Part shown: one piece after another, positions 15,883-26,090 of the stretch
Layout of the letters: every line of letters starts with the position of its first letter
Numbering within the stretch: position 1 is the first letter of the stretch
Assembly (NCBI RefSeq): GCF_001984155.1
Contig: NZ_MTQO01000052.1
Coordinates: 620,001-684,000 of the forward strand
Length of the DNA stretch: 64,000 nucleotides
Source of the DNA: Actinosynnema sp. ALI-1.44
GTDB lineage: Bacteria; Actinomycetota; Actinomycetes; Mycobacteriales; Pseudonocardiaceae
Direction of reading: 5' to 3'
Translations under genes and position numbers: made by a program
The notes under the pieces: generated by a model
The model's input: only the letters and a program-made list of their open reading frames with translations
What the model was told of the DNA's origin: nothing
The model's database searches: none

Positions 15883-18075
15883 TCAGAGCCAGCCGAGGCG
15901 CAGGAAGACCGACTCGCCCGGAGCGTCGTCGAGGCCGTCGTTGTCCACGACGCCGACCAGCTTGCGCAACGGGCCGATGTTGATCACGGCGAGGCCCTCC
16001 GGCTTGTCGTGCGTGGCGGCGCCGCCCGCGGTCAGAGCCGGCAGCAGGTCCCGGACCGGGGTCTTCGCGACCAGCGGCTTGTCACCCCCGGCGGGCACCG
16101 GCTTGAGCCCGCCGATGTCGACGCGGTAGACCTTCTTGACCTTGGCCGCGTCGCCGCGCTGGTTGTCGCGTTCCAGGATCAGCAGCGTGCGGTCGTTGAC
16201 CGCGGTCACATCGGACAGGCCGATCCACGCCCCGGCCGGTGCCGCGTCGAGCGGGTAGGCCGCGAACGCCCACTCCCCCGTCGCCGGCGTGTACCGGGCC
16301 AGCGTGGCCTGGCCGGGCTTGTCGGCCTTCCACTCCCGCTGCACGGCCAGCCAGACCTGCTCGTCCTTGCCGCCACCGGTCACGGTCACGCCTTCGAACC
16401 CGTTGTTCGTCGCCGTCTGCGCGACGGCGTCGGGCAGCGGGATCTCCCGTGTGACAGCGCCGTCCGGCGCCACCTCGACCAGGAGGTTCGGTGACTTCTT
16501 GGCGTCGCCTTCGACCGCGATCCAGTACCCGCCGTGACGACGGGCCGCGATGCCTTCGCCGTCGTAGCCGACCGGCTTGCCGTCCTTGGTCAGCGTCAGT
16601 TCCCTGCGCACTCGCGCGGGCGCGGCGAGCGTGTCGATCGTGAGCACACGAGTGGGGTTGTAGGCCGCGTCCGTCACCGACACCACGTCACGGAAGTTGC
16701 CGGGAATCCCGGAAAGCCCCGACAGCGCGCCGAACCCGATGCCGTCGGAGACGATCGACGGCGTGCCCTCGTTGTGCTGCAACGACAACGCCAACGGCTT
16801 GCTGGTCAGCCGGTAGGCGCTGAGCGACGACCGGATGCCGTCCGAAGCGGAATCCTCCTCGGCGGACACGACGAGCGACCTCGTCGCCGGGATCGGCAGC
16901 ACGCCCTCCGGACCGACTCCGGTCGGCAACGCCTGCAGGAACCGGGGCTTACGCGGGTTGCGCACGTCGTACACCGCGACCAGGTTCGCTCGTTCCATGC
17001 CGACGAACGCGTACCGGTCGCGTCCGAACGTCGCCACCGCCAGGCCCTCGGGCTCGACACCCTTCTTGCCGGACCGGCCGTCCGGGTACTGGCCCTGGTT
17101 GACGGCGATCTGCTGGAGTTCGTTGCCCGACGAGTAGACGACCGCGCCGGTGTCCGCGTCGAAGACGGTCCACGTGCGGGAGCCGCCGAGGTAGTCGCCT
17201 TCGTCGGCGGTGCCGAGCGTGTGGTCGTCCAGCCAGGCCACCGCGTCCGGCTCGCGGGCGGCGGTGATCGTGCCCGTCGGCGAGATCTTCCCGTCGTCGG
17301 CGGTGTCCACGCCGTGCACGGTGGCCGTCCCCCCGGAGAAGTGCTTGGTGATCTTGCCGGTGCGCAGGTCCACGATCGCGATGTGGTTGTTCTCCTGCAG
17401 CGTGACGGCCACCTGGTCGCGGCTGTTGATGCTGACGTACTCGGGTTCGGGGTCGTCCGGGGCGACCTGCGCGATCCCGGTCAGCTCGACCTTGCGGGTC
17501 CGCCAGTCGGCCGGGCCGCCGCCGACCAGGTCGACGATGGCCAGGTAGCCGGCGGGCGACTGCGGGATCCTGCCGCCGTTGACCTTCTCGTCCCGCTCGT
17601 TCTCGATCGCGATGGCGGCGTAGCGGCCGTCGGCGGAGATGTCGATCGAGTCGGGCTGGCCGCCCAGGTCGTGCCTGGCCACGATCGACCGCTTGGTCAG
17701 GTCGACGACCACGAGCACACCGGACGGCTCGGTGTAGGACTTCGACGTGTTCACCGCGACCAGCGCGAGGCGGCCGACGATGTCGACCGATGTCGGCTCG
17801 CCCGGCATGGCCAGCACGCCGTCCGGCCTGAGCTCCTTGCCCACCTTGGCGAACCCGATCCGGCGCGCGGGCGAGTCGGTGTACACGACGAGCCTGCCGT
17901 CCGCCGTGGCCGCGGCGATCTCAGCCGCGGTGTGTTCGGCGGCCGAACTGTTGGCGAACACCGACATCGTGTCGAATCGCTCGAAACGTTCGGCGACGCT
18001 CGCTGTCGCCGGGGTCACGGTCAAAATCAATCCGCAGACCACCAGGCCCGCACCCAACCGAACCGGTCTTGCCAC
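15883..18075 (-). CDS. Secreted esterase-like activity of phytase family protein
   Basis: 730 residues. The GTG at 18075 is chosen because AGGAGA ends 4 bases before it; the open frame extends 22 codons further. A signal peptide follows ([19 protein letters not shown], cleavage near TPATAS). The mature chain is a beta-propeller: the N-terminal part has LVIVD/YncE-like repeats (PDSIDISADGRYAAIAIEN, EPEYVSINSRDQVAVTLQE, GPEGVLPIPATRSLVVSAEE) and the C-terminal ~300 residues match the esterase-like-activity-of-phytase domain (YDGEGIAARRHGGYWIAVEG, NGFEGVTV, KPEGLAVINIG). Extracellular; substrate unknown, possibly a phosphate ester. Confidence 0.85.
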   Translation of the reverse strand: MARPVRLGAGLVVCGLILTVTPATASVAERFERFDTMSVFANSSAAEHTAAEIAAATADGRLVVYTDSPARRIGFAKVGKELRPDGVLAMPGEPTSVDIVGRLALVAVNTSKSYTEPSGVLVVVDLTKRSIVARHDLGGQPDSIDISADGRYAAIAIENERDEKVNGGRIPQSPAGYLAIVDLVGGGPADWRTRKVELTGIAQVAPDDPEPEYVSINSRDQVAVTLQENNHIAIVDLRTGKITKHFSGGTATVHGVDTADDGKISPTGTITAAREPDAVAWLDDHTLGTADEGDYLGGSRTWTVFDADTGAVVYSSGNELQQIAVNQGQYPDGRSGKKGVEPEGLAVATFGRDRYAFVGMERANLVAVYDVRNPRKPRFLQALPTGVGPEGVLPIPATRSLVVSAEEDSASDGIRSSLSAYRLTSKPLALSLQHNEGTPSIVSDGIGFGALSGLSGIPGNFRDVVSVTDAAYNPTRVLTIDTLAAPARVRRELTLTKDGKPVGYDGEGIAARRHGGYWIAVEGDAKKSPNLLVEVAPDGAVTREIPLPDAVAQTATNNGFEGVTVTGGGKDEQVWLAVQREWKADKPGQATLARYTPATGEWAFAAYPLDAAPAGAWIGLSDVTAVNDRTLLILERDNQRGDAAKVKKVYRVDIGGLKPVPAGGDKPLVAKTPVRDLLPALTAGGAATHDKPEGLAVINIGPLRKLVGVVDNDGLDDAPGESVFLRLGWL

Positions 18076-18357
18076 TGGTTCTCCTACCTCGAACGACGGA
18101 TGGCGCATTGTGGCCGGTCCAAACGACCAGAGGATGAACACGAGGCGGCGGAACTCCTTGCTGTTCCCCGGGTAGTCGAATGGACACTCGATGTGGTCGC
18201 GTCTACTCTTCCGCTGTTACACGATCGAGGTGGGGGCATGTCCGGTCCTGGATGGCAACAACAGCTGACACGCCCCAGGCACCACAGGGACGCATCCGTC
18301 CTGCGTACGCCGCGCACCACGTACCATTCGGGGTGAGAGCGAGCGAAGGCAGAACCG

Positions 18358-19953
18358 GTGCGCATCCTGCTGATTCACCCGTCCACTGGGACGGTGGACG
18401 AGCCGACGGTGATCCACCGGCCCGATCTCGTCACCGCGAGTGACGAGGTCGTCGCGCAAGCGATCGAGGACCTGGCGCCGGACGCGGTCGTCCGGCCCGA
18501 CGGCGACGTGAACGCCGCACTGGCCGCCGCTGAACGGGATTTCGCCGACCGCATACCCGTCCCGTCCGCGGCCGCGGGCCGTGCCGTGGTGATGGTCGGC
18601 GCCGGAATCGTGAACCTGGTGTCCGCCTTGGCTTTGGCGCGTTCCGGCTACCGGGTCGACGTGTACGAACGCTCGCCCGATCCCCGCGCGGACGCCGACT
18701 GGACGGCGTACGGCTGCACCCGCGGTGGCGGGGACGGCCGGATGTTCACGCTCACCGAGGCCGACAGCTACAACAGCCGGTCGTGGCCGTCGAAGGACCT
18801 GCTCACCCGGTCCATCACCGACCACGGCTGGCTGGTGGCCAAGCCGGGCGGGCTGTCGGCCGGGGAACTGGACTGGGCCGACGAGTTCCACCGGATCCCC
18901 GCGTGGCTCGCCGACAGCTACACAGAGGACATCTTCGCCGCCAACCGGACCGCGGGCGAGGGCTGGGACCGGCTGATGGCGTCGGACCCCGGCCTGTTCA
19001 ACGGACACCGAGACGGCATCCTGCGGCTGTACACCGACGAGGACTACTACCGCTGGCACGTCGAGCGCAACGACCGACTCGGTGCGACCCGGAAAGTCCT
19101 TACGCCCGAACAGGTCCGTGTGGACTACCCGGCGCTCGCGGACGCACCGGTGGCAGGCGGCATCGAGGTCGTCGGCTTCACCGTGAACATCCACGAGTTC
19201 ATCGCCCGGCTGGTCGATCTGCTCACCGCCGAAGGCGTCCGGTTCCATTGGGACACACCGGTCACCGGTATCCACTGGACGGCCCCGGGCGTGCCCGGCG
19301 GTGTGCTGGCGCGGAACACGGTTGTCCGTGGCGACCACTATGTCCTGTCGCCCGGCGCGTACGGCGGGGAGTTGTTGCGCGGCACCGCGTCGCACGGCCA
19401 GATCACGGGCATGCTCGGCGTCTGGCTGACGGTGCCGAACGTGGAGCCACAGCTGGACCACTCGGTGAAGATCGCCCGCAAGGGCCACCGCGCCGAGGAA
19501 ACCAACGTGACGCTGGGAACCGGCCCCGACGGCGAGCCGATCCTGATCTGCGGCGCCGGATACGGCTGGACCGGCACCGATCCGGGCAACATCGACTCGA
19601 CCGAACTGGACGTGCTGTTCGACGCGCTGGCCGACACGATCCGCCACTTCTTCCCGAAGGCCTATGCGGCGGCACGGGAAGCGGGCACCCTCGCGGCCAG
19701 CCGCAGGCTGTGCGTCCGGCCGTGGACGGCATCGTGCCTCGGCGTGTTCGAGACGATGAAGACCGCGAGCGGCGGCACGCTGATCGTCACGGGCGGGCAC
19801 AACACCGGCGGGTTCACCCAGTCCCCCGCCGTCGCGGACGCTGTCCTCGCCGCGCTGCGAGGACAGCGACACGAGATGCACACCCGTTTCCACCCGTCAC
19901 GGCTGCGGCGGTTCTACTCGGGCGATGCCGTCACCTTGAGGATCACGTCCTGA
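18358..19953 (+). CDS. FAD-dependent oxidoreductase, DAO/DadA type
   Basis: 531 residues. A Rossmann FAD site, VVMVGAGIVNLVSALALARSGY, begins only at about residue 78, so there is an unusual ~75-residue N-terminal extension (MRILLIHPSTGTVDEPTVIH) that looks like a small alpha/beta segment. The remainder follows the D-amino-acid oxidase superfamily with a substrate domain and a C-terminal GGHNTGGFTQSPAVADAVL FAD motif. It probably oxidises an amino acid or amine. The GTG start is preceded by GCGAAGGCAG. Its 3' end overlaps the convergent membrane-protein gene by 40 bases. The 282-base gap upstream (18076-18357) holds only promoter-sized sequence. Confidence 0.85.
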   Translation: MRILLIHPSTGTVDEPTVIHRPDLVTASDEVVAQAIEDLAPDAVVRPDGDVNAALAAAERDFADRIPVPSAAAGRAVVMVGAGIVNLVSALALARSGYRVDVYERSPDPRADADWTAYGCTRGGGDGRMFTLTEADSYNSRSWPSKDLLTRSITDHGWLVAKPGGLSAGELDWADEFHRIPAWLADSYTEDIFAANRTAGEGWDRLMASDPGLFNGHRDGILRLYTDEDYYRWHVERNDRLGATRKVLTPEQVRVDYPALADAPVAGGIEVVGFTVNIHEFIARLVDLLTAEGVRFHWDTPVTGIHWTAPGVPGGVLARNTVVRGDHYVLSPGAYGGELLRGTASHGQITGMLGVWLTVPNVEPQLDHSVKIARKGHRAEETNVTLGTGPDGEPILICGAGYGWTGTDPGNIDSTELDVLFDALADTIRHFFPKAYAAAREAGTLAASRRLCVRPWTASCLGVFETMKTASGGTLIVTGGHNTGGFTQSPAVADAVLAALRGQRHEMHTRFHPSRLRRFYSGDAVTLRITS

Positions 19954-20987
19954 TGCGTGTCGCCGTACTTGCGGTTGAAGTGGTCGATCGCGACGGCGAG
20001 ATCCGCTGACGTCTGGTCGAGCGGCGTGAGCAGGTACCGGCGTGACCGGTGCACCTCTCCTTTGGAGTTCCCGTTGACGATCCACACCGGCATGCCGTCG
20101 ATCCCGCTGCGCAGGTTGCGCTCGACGATCTTGCGGCCGCTGACGTAGATCTGCTCGTCGTCGGTGACGAACCGGGTCTCGTACCGCTCGCCCTGCTCGT
20201 CCTCCAGGGTCAGCGACCAGAACTGGTCGAGCCAGCGGGTGCTGCGCGCGTCCCACAGCTCGTCGAACTTCGTGCCGACGAACTGGCCGAGCTGCGCCTG
20301 CGGGCTGGTCTGGTACTGCGCGGCGTTCCACGAGGTCATGTTGACCGGGTAGAACGACACGATGACGTGGTCGTCCACCCGGTACATCTGCACCGGCGGC
20401 AGCGCCTTGTAGGTGCGCACGTCCAGGTACTTGCGCATGTGCTCGGGCAGGTCGCGTTTGAACTCGTTGAGCACACGCAGGTTGTCCAGGATGTTGTCGA
20501 CCACGTCGGTCTGCTGCAACAGGTCGTCCGCGCGCTGCTCGGCGGCGCGCGCGTCCGGGTCGAGCAGCAGGATCCGGACTTCGACCTTGCGGCTGAGCAC
20601 CTCCTTGAGCGCGGCGAGGAACTCGTCCTGGTAGCCGCCCTGCAACAGGTCCGTCCAGAGCTCCATGATCTTGATCTGGTGCCGGGCGCCCGCGGCCTGC
20701 CGGATGAAGGCCCGGTGGTTGAACCGGTCGAGAACAGCCTCGTTGAGCCGATCGGCCTTGGTCAGGAACGGCGCGATCAGGAACAGCACGACGATGGTCC
20801 CGATCAGGTCGGCACCGAGGTTGAGACTGAGATTCTTGCCGTAGTCGGACAATGATCTGGCGAAGAACAACAAACCGACAGTCACCACGATCAGCGCGGC
20901 CGCGATGATGGCGTAATAGCGTCGCCGTTGAACCCATGCGACGAAGAAATTGGCAGTCTTCGCCCGTAACCTGCTGCCCTCGCCCAC
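19914..20987 (-). CDS. Membrane protein with a degenerate phospholipase-D-like domain
   Basis: 357 residues from the GTG at 20987, which has AAGGGGAGG 5 bases upstream; the longer frame is atypical. Two membrane segments sit near residues 25-45 (YYAIIAAALIVVTVGLLFF) and 55-80 (LGADLIGTIVVLFLIAPFL). The cytoplasmic remainder resembles a PLD-like domain: IKIMELWTDLL, then VEVRILLLDPDARA and a second half with DDHVIVSFYPVN. The HxK catalytic pair is not intact, so it may bind rather than cut phosphodiesters. The last ~90 residues are unassigned. Role unknown. Confidence 0.72.
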   Translation of the reverse strand: MGEGSRLRAKTANFFVAWVQRRRYYAIIAAALIVVTVGLLFFARSLSDYGKNLSLNLGADLIGTIVVLFLIAPFLTKADRLNEAVLDRFNHRAFIRQAAGARHQIKIMELWTDLLQGGYQDEFLAALKEVLSRKVEVRILLLDPDARAAEQRADDLLQQTDVVDNILDNLRVLNEFKRDLPEHMRKYLDVRTYKALPPVQMYRVDDHVIVSFYPVNMTSWNAAQYQTSPQAQLGQFVGTKFDELWDARSTRWLDQFWSLTLEDEQGERYETRFVTDDEQIYVSGRKIVERNLRSGIDGMPVWIVNGNSKGEVHRSRRYLLTPLDQTSADLAVAIDHFNRKYGDTHQDVILKVTASPE

Positions 20988-21189
20988 AAGGCCTCCCCTT
21001 CTTGTTCGGCCAGGTGCCCCGTCCGTCGATTCTACTGATGCGTTTTTGCCGTCGGCGGCGGAACTCGATGCCTGTCGCAGGCAACTGCGCGAGGTGGATG
21101 GGACAGCGAAGGCATACCGGGTCGCGGTCCACTCCGGTCGCCTTATAACGTCCTGGTGACGCCAACGGCAAGCCCCAAAGGAAGTCCCC

Positions 21190-22455
21190 GTGACCACTGA
21201 CCTGAACAACGACGTGTCAGCCCGGCTCGAAGCGGCCAAGAAGGACTACGCCGCCCTGCTGGACAAGAACCTCAAGTTGGACCTGACCAGGGGCAAGCCG
21301 TCGGCGCGGCAACTCGACCTCGCCAACGACCTGCTCGCGCTGCCGGGTGACAACGGGTTCAAGGCGGCCGACGGCACCGACTGCCGCAACTACGGCGGCG
21401 GGCAGGGCCTGCCGGAGCTGCGGGCGATCTTCAGCGAGTTGCTGCAGGTGCCCGCCGCCCAGCTGCTCGCGCAGGGCAACTCCAGCCTCGAGTTGATGCA
21501 CGACGTCGTCGTGCACTCGCTGCTCGGTGTGCTGCCGGGTGCCGAGCGCCGGTGGGCCGACGAGCAGCGGGTGGCTTTCCTGTGCCCGGTTCCCGGATAT
21601 GACCGGCATTTCGATCTGTGCCAGCGGTTCGGCATCGAGATGATCCCCGTCGCGATGACCGCCGACGGCCCGGACATGGACGAGGTCGAGCGGCTCGTCG
21701 GCGAGGACGCGGGCATCAAGGGCATCTGGTGCGTGCCGAAGTACAGCAACCCGGACGGCACCACCTACAGCGACGAGACCGTGCGCCGCTTGGCCGCCAT
21801 GACCACGGCGGCGCCTGATTTCCGGGTCTTCTGGGACAACGCGTACGCCGTGCACCACCTGACCGACGAGGAAATCCAGGTCGCCGACATCCTCGCCGCG
21901 TGCGAGGCGGCGGGGAACCCGGACCGCGTGTTCGTCTTCGGCTCCACCTCGAAGGTCACCCTCGCCGGCGCGGGGGTGGCGTTCTTCGGTTCGTCCGAGG
22001 CCAACGTGAAGTGGCTGCTCGGCTACAGCGCCAAGCGCTCGATCGGCCCGGACAAGATCAACCACCTGCGGCACGTGCTGTTCCTGCGCGACGCCGACGG
22101 TGTCCGCGCGCACATGCGCAAGCACCGCGAGATCATCCAGCCGAAGTTCGACGTGGTCCTGCGCGTATTCGGTGAGCAACTCGACGGCCTGGCGACCTGG
22201 TCGCGCCCCAAAGGCGGCTACTTCATCACGCTGAACGTGCCCGAGGGCTGCGCGAAGGACGTCGTGGCCAAGGCCAAGGAGGCCGGTATCGCGCTGACGC
22301 CTGCCGGTTCGACGCACCCGTACCGCGAGGACCCGACCGACAGCGTCATCCGGATCGCCCCGACCTTCCCGGACATGGCCGAGCTGGAGCAGGCCATCGA
22401 CGGCGTGGCCACCTGCGTCCGGTTGGTCGGCTACGAGAAGCTCGCCTCCGCGTGA
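21190..22455 (+). CDS. Aspartate aminotransferase, class I subgroup Ic type
   Basis: 421 residues. The chain matches the actinobacterial aminotransferases grouped with Corynebacterium AspT and Mycobacterium tuberculosis Rv3722c: LTRGKPSARQLDLA near the start, NYGGGQGLPELR, VFWDNAYAVHHL with the PLP-binding Asp/Tyr, and the Schiff-base lysine in FGSTSKVTLAGAG. The reaction is transfer of an amino group between aspartate and 2-oxoglutarate, feeding nitrogen metabolism. The GTG start follows AAGGAAG. It is convergent with dnaE1, whose stop is 10 bases away. Confidence 0.9.
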   Translation: MTTDLNNDVSARLEAAKKDYAALLDKNLKLDLTRGKPSARQLDLANDLLALPGDNGFKAADGTDCRNYGGGQGLPELRAIFSELLQVPAAQLLAQGNSSLELMHDVVVHSLLGVLPGAERRWADEQRVAFLCPVPGYDRHFDLCQRFGIEMIPVAMTADGPDMDEVERLVGEDAGIKGIWCVPKYSNPDGTTYSDETVRRLAAMTTAAPDFRVFWDNAYAVHHLTDEEIQVADILAACEAAGNPDRVFVFGSTSKVTLAGAGVAFFGSSEANVKWLLGYSAKRSIGPDKINHLRHVLFLRDADGVRAHMRKHREIIQPKFDVVLRVFGEQLDGLATWSRPKGGYFITLNVPEGCAKDVVAKAKEAGIALTPAGSTHPYREDPTDSVIRIAPTFPDMAELEQAIDGVATCVRLVGYEKLASA

Positions 22456-22464
22456 ACCGCCGCC

Positions 22465-25400
22465 TCAGGCACCCCGCACCACTCTCACGCCTCGAACGGA
22501 CCTCAGTTCACCCAGCAACGCGGAACTGACGGTCACCGGGTAGTCGTCGACCGCGAGGGTGGTGCGCCGCTGGAGATGCCGCACGACGATGCGCACCGGC
22601 GTGGTCCCGCTGTGCGCACGCAACGTCGAGCGCAGTTCGGCGACCGCGTCGCGGTCCACGTCTGCCGCGTGCATCTCCAGCGTCAGCGGCGGTTCCTCGG
22701 TGACGCTGACGTCCAGCGCGGACACGTCGGATCCGAAGACGGCCATCTTGTCCTCCCGCCAGTTCACCCTGCCCTTGACCAGCACCACCGCGTCCTCGGC
22801 CAGGTCAGCGGCCAGCACGCTGTAGCTCTTGGGGAAGAAGAGCACCTCGACCGCTGCGTCGAGGTCCTCGAGCACCGCGATCGCCCAGCTCTCGCCCTTC
22901 TTGTTCACCCGGCGTTCCAGCGACGAGATCATCCCGGCGACGACCACCTCGCCCTCACGCGGCGGGTTGGCCAGCAAGGCCGCGATCGGTTTCGGCGCGT
23001 GCCTGCGCAGGACGTGCCCCGCACCGTCGAGCGGGTGCGCCGAGACGTACAGGCCGAGCATCTCCCGCTCCAGCCCGAGCAACTGTTTGCGCGGCCATTC
23101 GTCGCCGTCGAACCGCAGGTGCGCCAACGGCGACGAGTCGCTTTCGTCCTGTGTGGACCCGAACAGGTCGAACTGGCCCATCGCCTCGCGCCGCTTGAGC
23201 CCGACGACCGCGTCGACAGCTTCCTCGTGCACGTCGAACAGCGCCTTGCGGGGCTGCTCGAACGAGTCGAACGCCCCGGCCTTGATCAGCGACTCCAGCA
23301 CGCGCTTGTTGCAGCACACCAGCTCCGACTTCTCCACAAAATCGCTGAACGAGATGTACTTCCCCTTGGCCGCACGGGTTGCGGTGATCGAGTCGACGAC
23401 GTTGGCGCCGACGTTGCGGACCGCGCCGAGGCCGAAGCGGATGTCGTCGCCGACCGCGGCGAACCGGTGCGCGGACTCGTTGACGTCCGGCGGCATGACC
23501 TTGATCCCCAACTGGCGGCACTCGGACAGGTAGATCGCCGATTTGTCCTTGTTGTCCGACACCGAGGTCAGCAGCGCCGCCATGTACTCGGCCGGGTAGT
23601 TGGCCTTCAGGTACGCCGTCCAGTAGCCGACCAGCGCGTACCCGGCGGCGTGCGACTTGTTGAACGCGTACCCGGCGAACGGCAGGATGGTGTCCCACAG
23701 CGCCTGCACGGCCTGGTCGGAAAAACCGTTGGCGCGCATGCCTTCCCGGAAGCCCTCGAACTCCTTCTCGAGCACCTCTTTCTTCTTCTTGCCCATCGCG
23801 CGGCGCAGCACGTCCGCACGGCCCATCGAGAACCCGGCGACGCGCTGGGCGATCTGCATGATCTGCTCCTGGTACACCACCAGGCCGTGGGTCTCGGCGA
23901 GGATGTCGCGCAGCGGCTCGGCCAGCTCGGCGTGGATCGGCTCGATCGCCTGCCTGGCGTTCTTGCGGTCGGCGTAGTTGTTGTGCGTGTTCATCGCCAT
24001 CGGACCGGGCCGGTACAACGCGTTGACAGCGACGATGTCCCCGAAACCGGTCGGTCGCATCCGTCGCAGCAGGTCACGCATGGCGGCGCCGTCGAGTTGG
24101 AACACGCCGAGGCTGTCACCACGCGAGAGCAGTTCGTAGGTCTTCTCGTCGTCGGTCGTGAGGGCGTCCAGGTCGACGGTCTCGCCGCGGTTGGCTTCGA
24201 TGTTGTCGATCGCGTCGCCGATCACCGTGAGGTTGCGCAGGCCGAGGAAGTCCATCTTGAGCAGCCCGATGGCCTCGCAGGACGGGTAGTCCCAGCTGGT
24301 GATCATGGCGCCGTCGTCCCTGCGCCACAGCGGGATGACGTCGATCAGCGGCTCGGACGACATGATCACCGCACAGGCGTGCACTCCCGCGTTGCGGATC
24401 AGCCCTTCCAGGCCACGCGCGGTCTCGAAGATCGTGGCCACGTCGGCGTCGCTCTCGATCAGCGCACGGACCTCGGCTGCCTCCGGGTAGCGCTCGTGCT
24501 TCGGGTCGGTGATGCCCGACAGCGGGATGTCCTTGGCCGCGACCGGGGGCGGCAGCGCCTTGGAGATCCGGTCGGCGACGGCGTACCCGGCCTGTCCGAA
24601 GTGGACGCGGGCGGCGTCCTTGATCGCCGCCTTGGTCTTGATCTTGCCGAACGTGATCACCTGCGCGATCCGGTCGGTGCCGTACTTCTCGGTCGCGTAC
24701 CGCACCATCTCGCCGCGGCGGCGGTCGTCGAAGTCCATGTCGATGTCGGGCATGGACACGCGTTCCGGGTTGAGGAACCGCTCGAACAGCAGGCCGTGCT
24801 CGATCGGGTCCAGGTTCGTGATGCCCATCGCGTACGCCACGAGCGACCCCGCCGCCGAGCCACGCCCGGGACCGACCCGGATCCCGACCTCCCGCGCGTG
24901 GTTCATCAGGTCGGCGGTGATCAGGAAGTACGCCGGGAATCCCTTCTGCACGATGACGTCGATCTCGAACTCGGCCCGCCGGGTGTACTCGTCGGGCACT
25001 CCACCCGGCAGCCGCCGTTCGAGCCCGCGCATCACCTCCGCGCGGAACCACGACTGCACGTCGTGCCCGTCCGGCGGCTCGTAGAGCGGCATCCGGTCGC
25101 GGTGTTGCCAGACCTCGGCGTACGGCTCGATCCGTTCGGCGATCACCAGGGTGGTGTCCGCGGCACCGGGGACCTCGGTGTCCCAGTAGGCACGCATCTC
25201 CTCGGCGGACCGCAGGTAGTAGCCGTCTCCGTCGAACTTGAACCGGGTCGGGTCGTTGAGGGTCTTGCCCACCTGGACGCACAGCAGCGCGGCGTGCGCC
25301 TCGGCCTGGTCCTTGGTGACGTAGTGCGAGTCGTTGGTGGCCACCGGCCGCAGGCCGAGCTTCGCCGCGATCTCCAGCAGGCCGTCGCGGACCACTTTCT

Positions 25401-25989
25401 CGATGGTCAGGCCGTGGTCCATCAGTTCGACGAAGAAGTTGTCCTGGCCGAAGATGTCCCGGTAGTCGGCCGCCGCGCGCAGCGCCTCGTCTCGTTGCCC
25501 GAGCCGCAGCCGGGTCTGGACCTCGCCGGACGGGCAACCGGTGGTCGCGATGATCCCCTCGGCGTGCTCGGTGATCAGGTCGCGGTCCATCCGCGGCTTG
25601 CGGTAGTAGCCCTCCACGCTGGCCAGCGAGGACAACTTGAACAGGTTGCGCAGGCCGGTGGCGTCCCGGGCCAGCATCGTCATGTGCGTGTACGCGCCAC
25701 CACCGGAGACGTCGCCCCCGACGACATCACCGCCCTGGCCCCAGAACACCGGCTTCTTGTGCAGCCTGCTGGCGGGCGCGAGGTACGCCTCGACGCCGAT
25801 GATCGGCTTGATCCCGGTCCTGGTGGCGACCTGGAAGAACTCGTCGGCACCGGACATGGTGCCGTGGTCGGTCATGCCCACCGCGGTCATCCCCAGCCGG
25901 GCGGCCTCGTCGAAAAGCGGTCCGATCTTCGCGGCGCCGTCCAGCATCGAGTATTCGGTGTGCACGTGCAGATGAGCAAAGGAAGACAC
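22465..25989 (-). CDS. dnaE: DNA polymerase III alpha subunit, DnaE1 type
   Basis: 1174 residues from the GTG at 25989, matching the usual ~1180 of actinobacterial DnaE1; the frame extends 23 codons further with an unlikely hydrophobic segment. The N-terminal PHP domain begins [16 protein letters not shown]. Polymerase catalytic aspartates lie in [12 protein letters not shown]. Further landmarks are [14 protein letters not shown], the beta-clamp-proximal helix-hairpin-helix region and an OB fold near the C-terminus ([20 protein letters not shown]). It is the replicative polymerase. It shares the gap 25990-26090 with a divergent LysR gene. Confidence 0.97.
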   Translation of the reverse strand: MSSFAHLHVHTEYSMLDGAAKIGPLFDEAARLGMTAVGMTDHGTMSGADEFFQVATRTGIKPIIGVEAYLAPASRLHKKPVFWGQGGDVVGGDVSGGGAYTHMTMLARDATGLRNLFKLSSLASVEGYYRKPRMDRDLITEHAEGIIATTGCPSGEVQTRLRLGQRDEALRAAADYRDIFGQDNFFVELMDHGLTIEKVVRDGLLEIAAKLGLRPVATNDSHYVTKDQAEAHAALLCVQVGKTLNDPTRFKFDGDGYYLRSAEEMRAYWDTEVPGAADTTLVIAERIEPYAEVWQHRDRMPLYEPPDGHDVQSWFRAEVMRGLERRLPGGVPDEYTRRAEFEIDVIVQKGFPAYFLITADLMNHAREVGIRVGPGRGSAAGSLVAYAMGITNLDPIEHGLLFERFLNPERVSMPDIDMDFDDRRRGEMVRYATEKYGTDRIAQVITFGKIKTKAAIKDAARVHFGQAGYAVADRISKALPPPVAAKDIPLSGITDPKHERYPEAAEVRALIESDADVATIFETARGLEGLIRNAGVHACAVIMSSEPLIDVIPLWRRDDGAMITSWDYPSCEAIGLLKMDFLGLRNLTVIGDAIDNIEANRGETVDLDALTTDDEKTYELLSRGDSLGVFQLDGAAMRDLLRRMRPTGFGDIVAVNALYRPGPMAMNTHNNYADRKNARQAIEPIHAELAEPLRDILAETHGLVVYQEQIMQIAQRVAGFSMGRADVLRRAMGKKKKEVLEKEFEGFREGMRANGFSDQAVQALWDTILPFAGYAFNKSHAAGYALVGYWTAYLKANYPAEYMAALLTSVSDNKDKSAIYLSECRQLGIKVMPPDVNESAHRFAAVGDDIRFGLGAVRNVGANVVDSITATRAAKGKYISFSDFVEKSELVCCNKRVLESLIKAGAFDSFEQPRKALFDVHEEAVDAVVGLKRREAMGQFDLFGSTQDESDSSPLAHLRFDGDEWPRKQLLGLEREMLGLYVSAHPLDGAGHVLRRHAPKPIAALLANPPREGEVVVAGMISSLERRVNKKGESWAIAVLEDLDAAVEVLFFPKSYSVLAADLAEDAVVLVKGRVNWREDKMAVFGSDVSALDVSVTEEPPLTLEMHAADVDRDAVAELRSTLRAHSGTTPVRIVVRHLQRRTTLAVDDYPVTVSSALLGELRSVRGVRVVRGA

Positions 25990-26077
25990 GGGCGGTATTC
26001 GAGCCGAGACGGCGATGTGCGGGCAAACAAACAACACGCTCACCACGACAACCAACAATTGTCCCGCCAGGGCAGGC

Positions 26078-26083
26078 TAATGT
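26078..26083 (+). promoter_or_regulatory. Possible -10 box for the LysR gene
   Basis: TAATGT lies 7 bases before the GTG at 26091, again implying leaderless transcription; no Shine-Dalgarno site is present. An ACAATTGT palindrome sits just upstream at about 26056-26063 and may be part of an autoregulatory site. Confidence 0.3.
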
Positions 26084-26090
26084 TGCGCCT

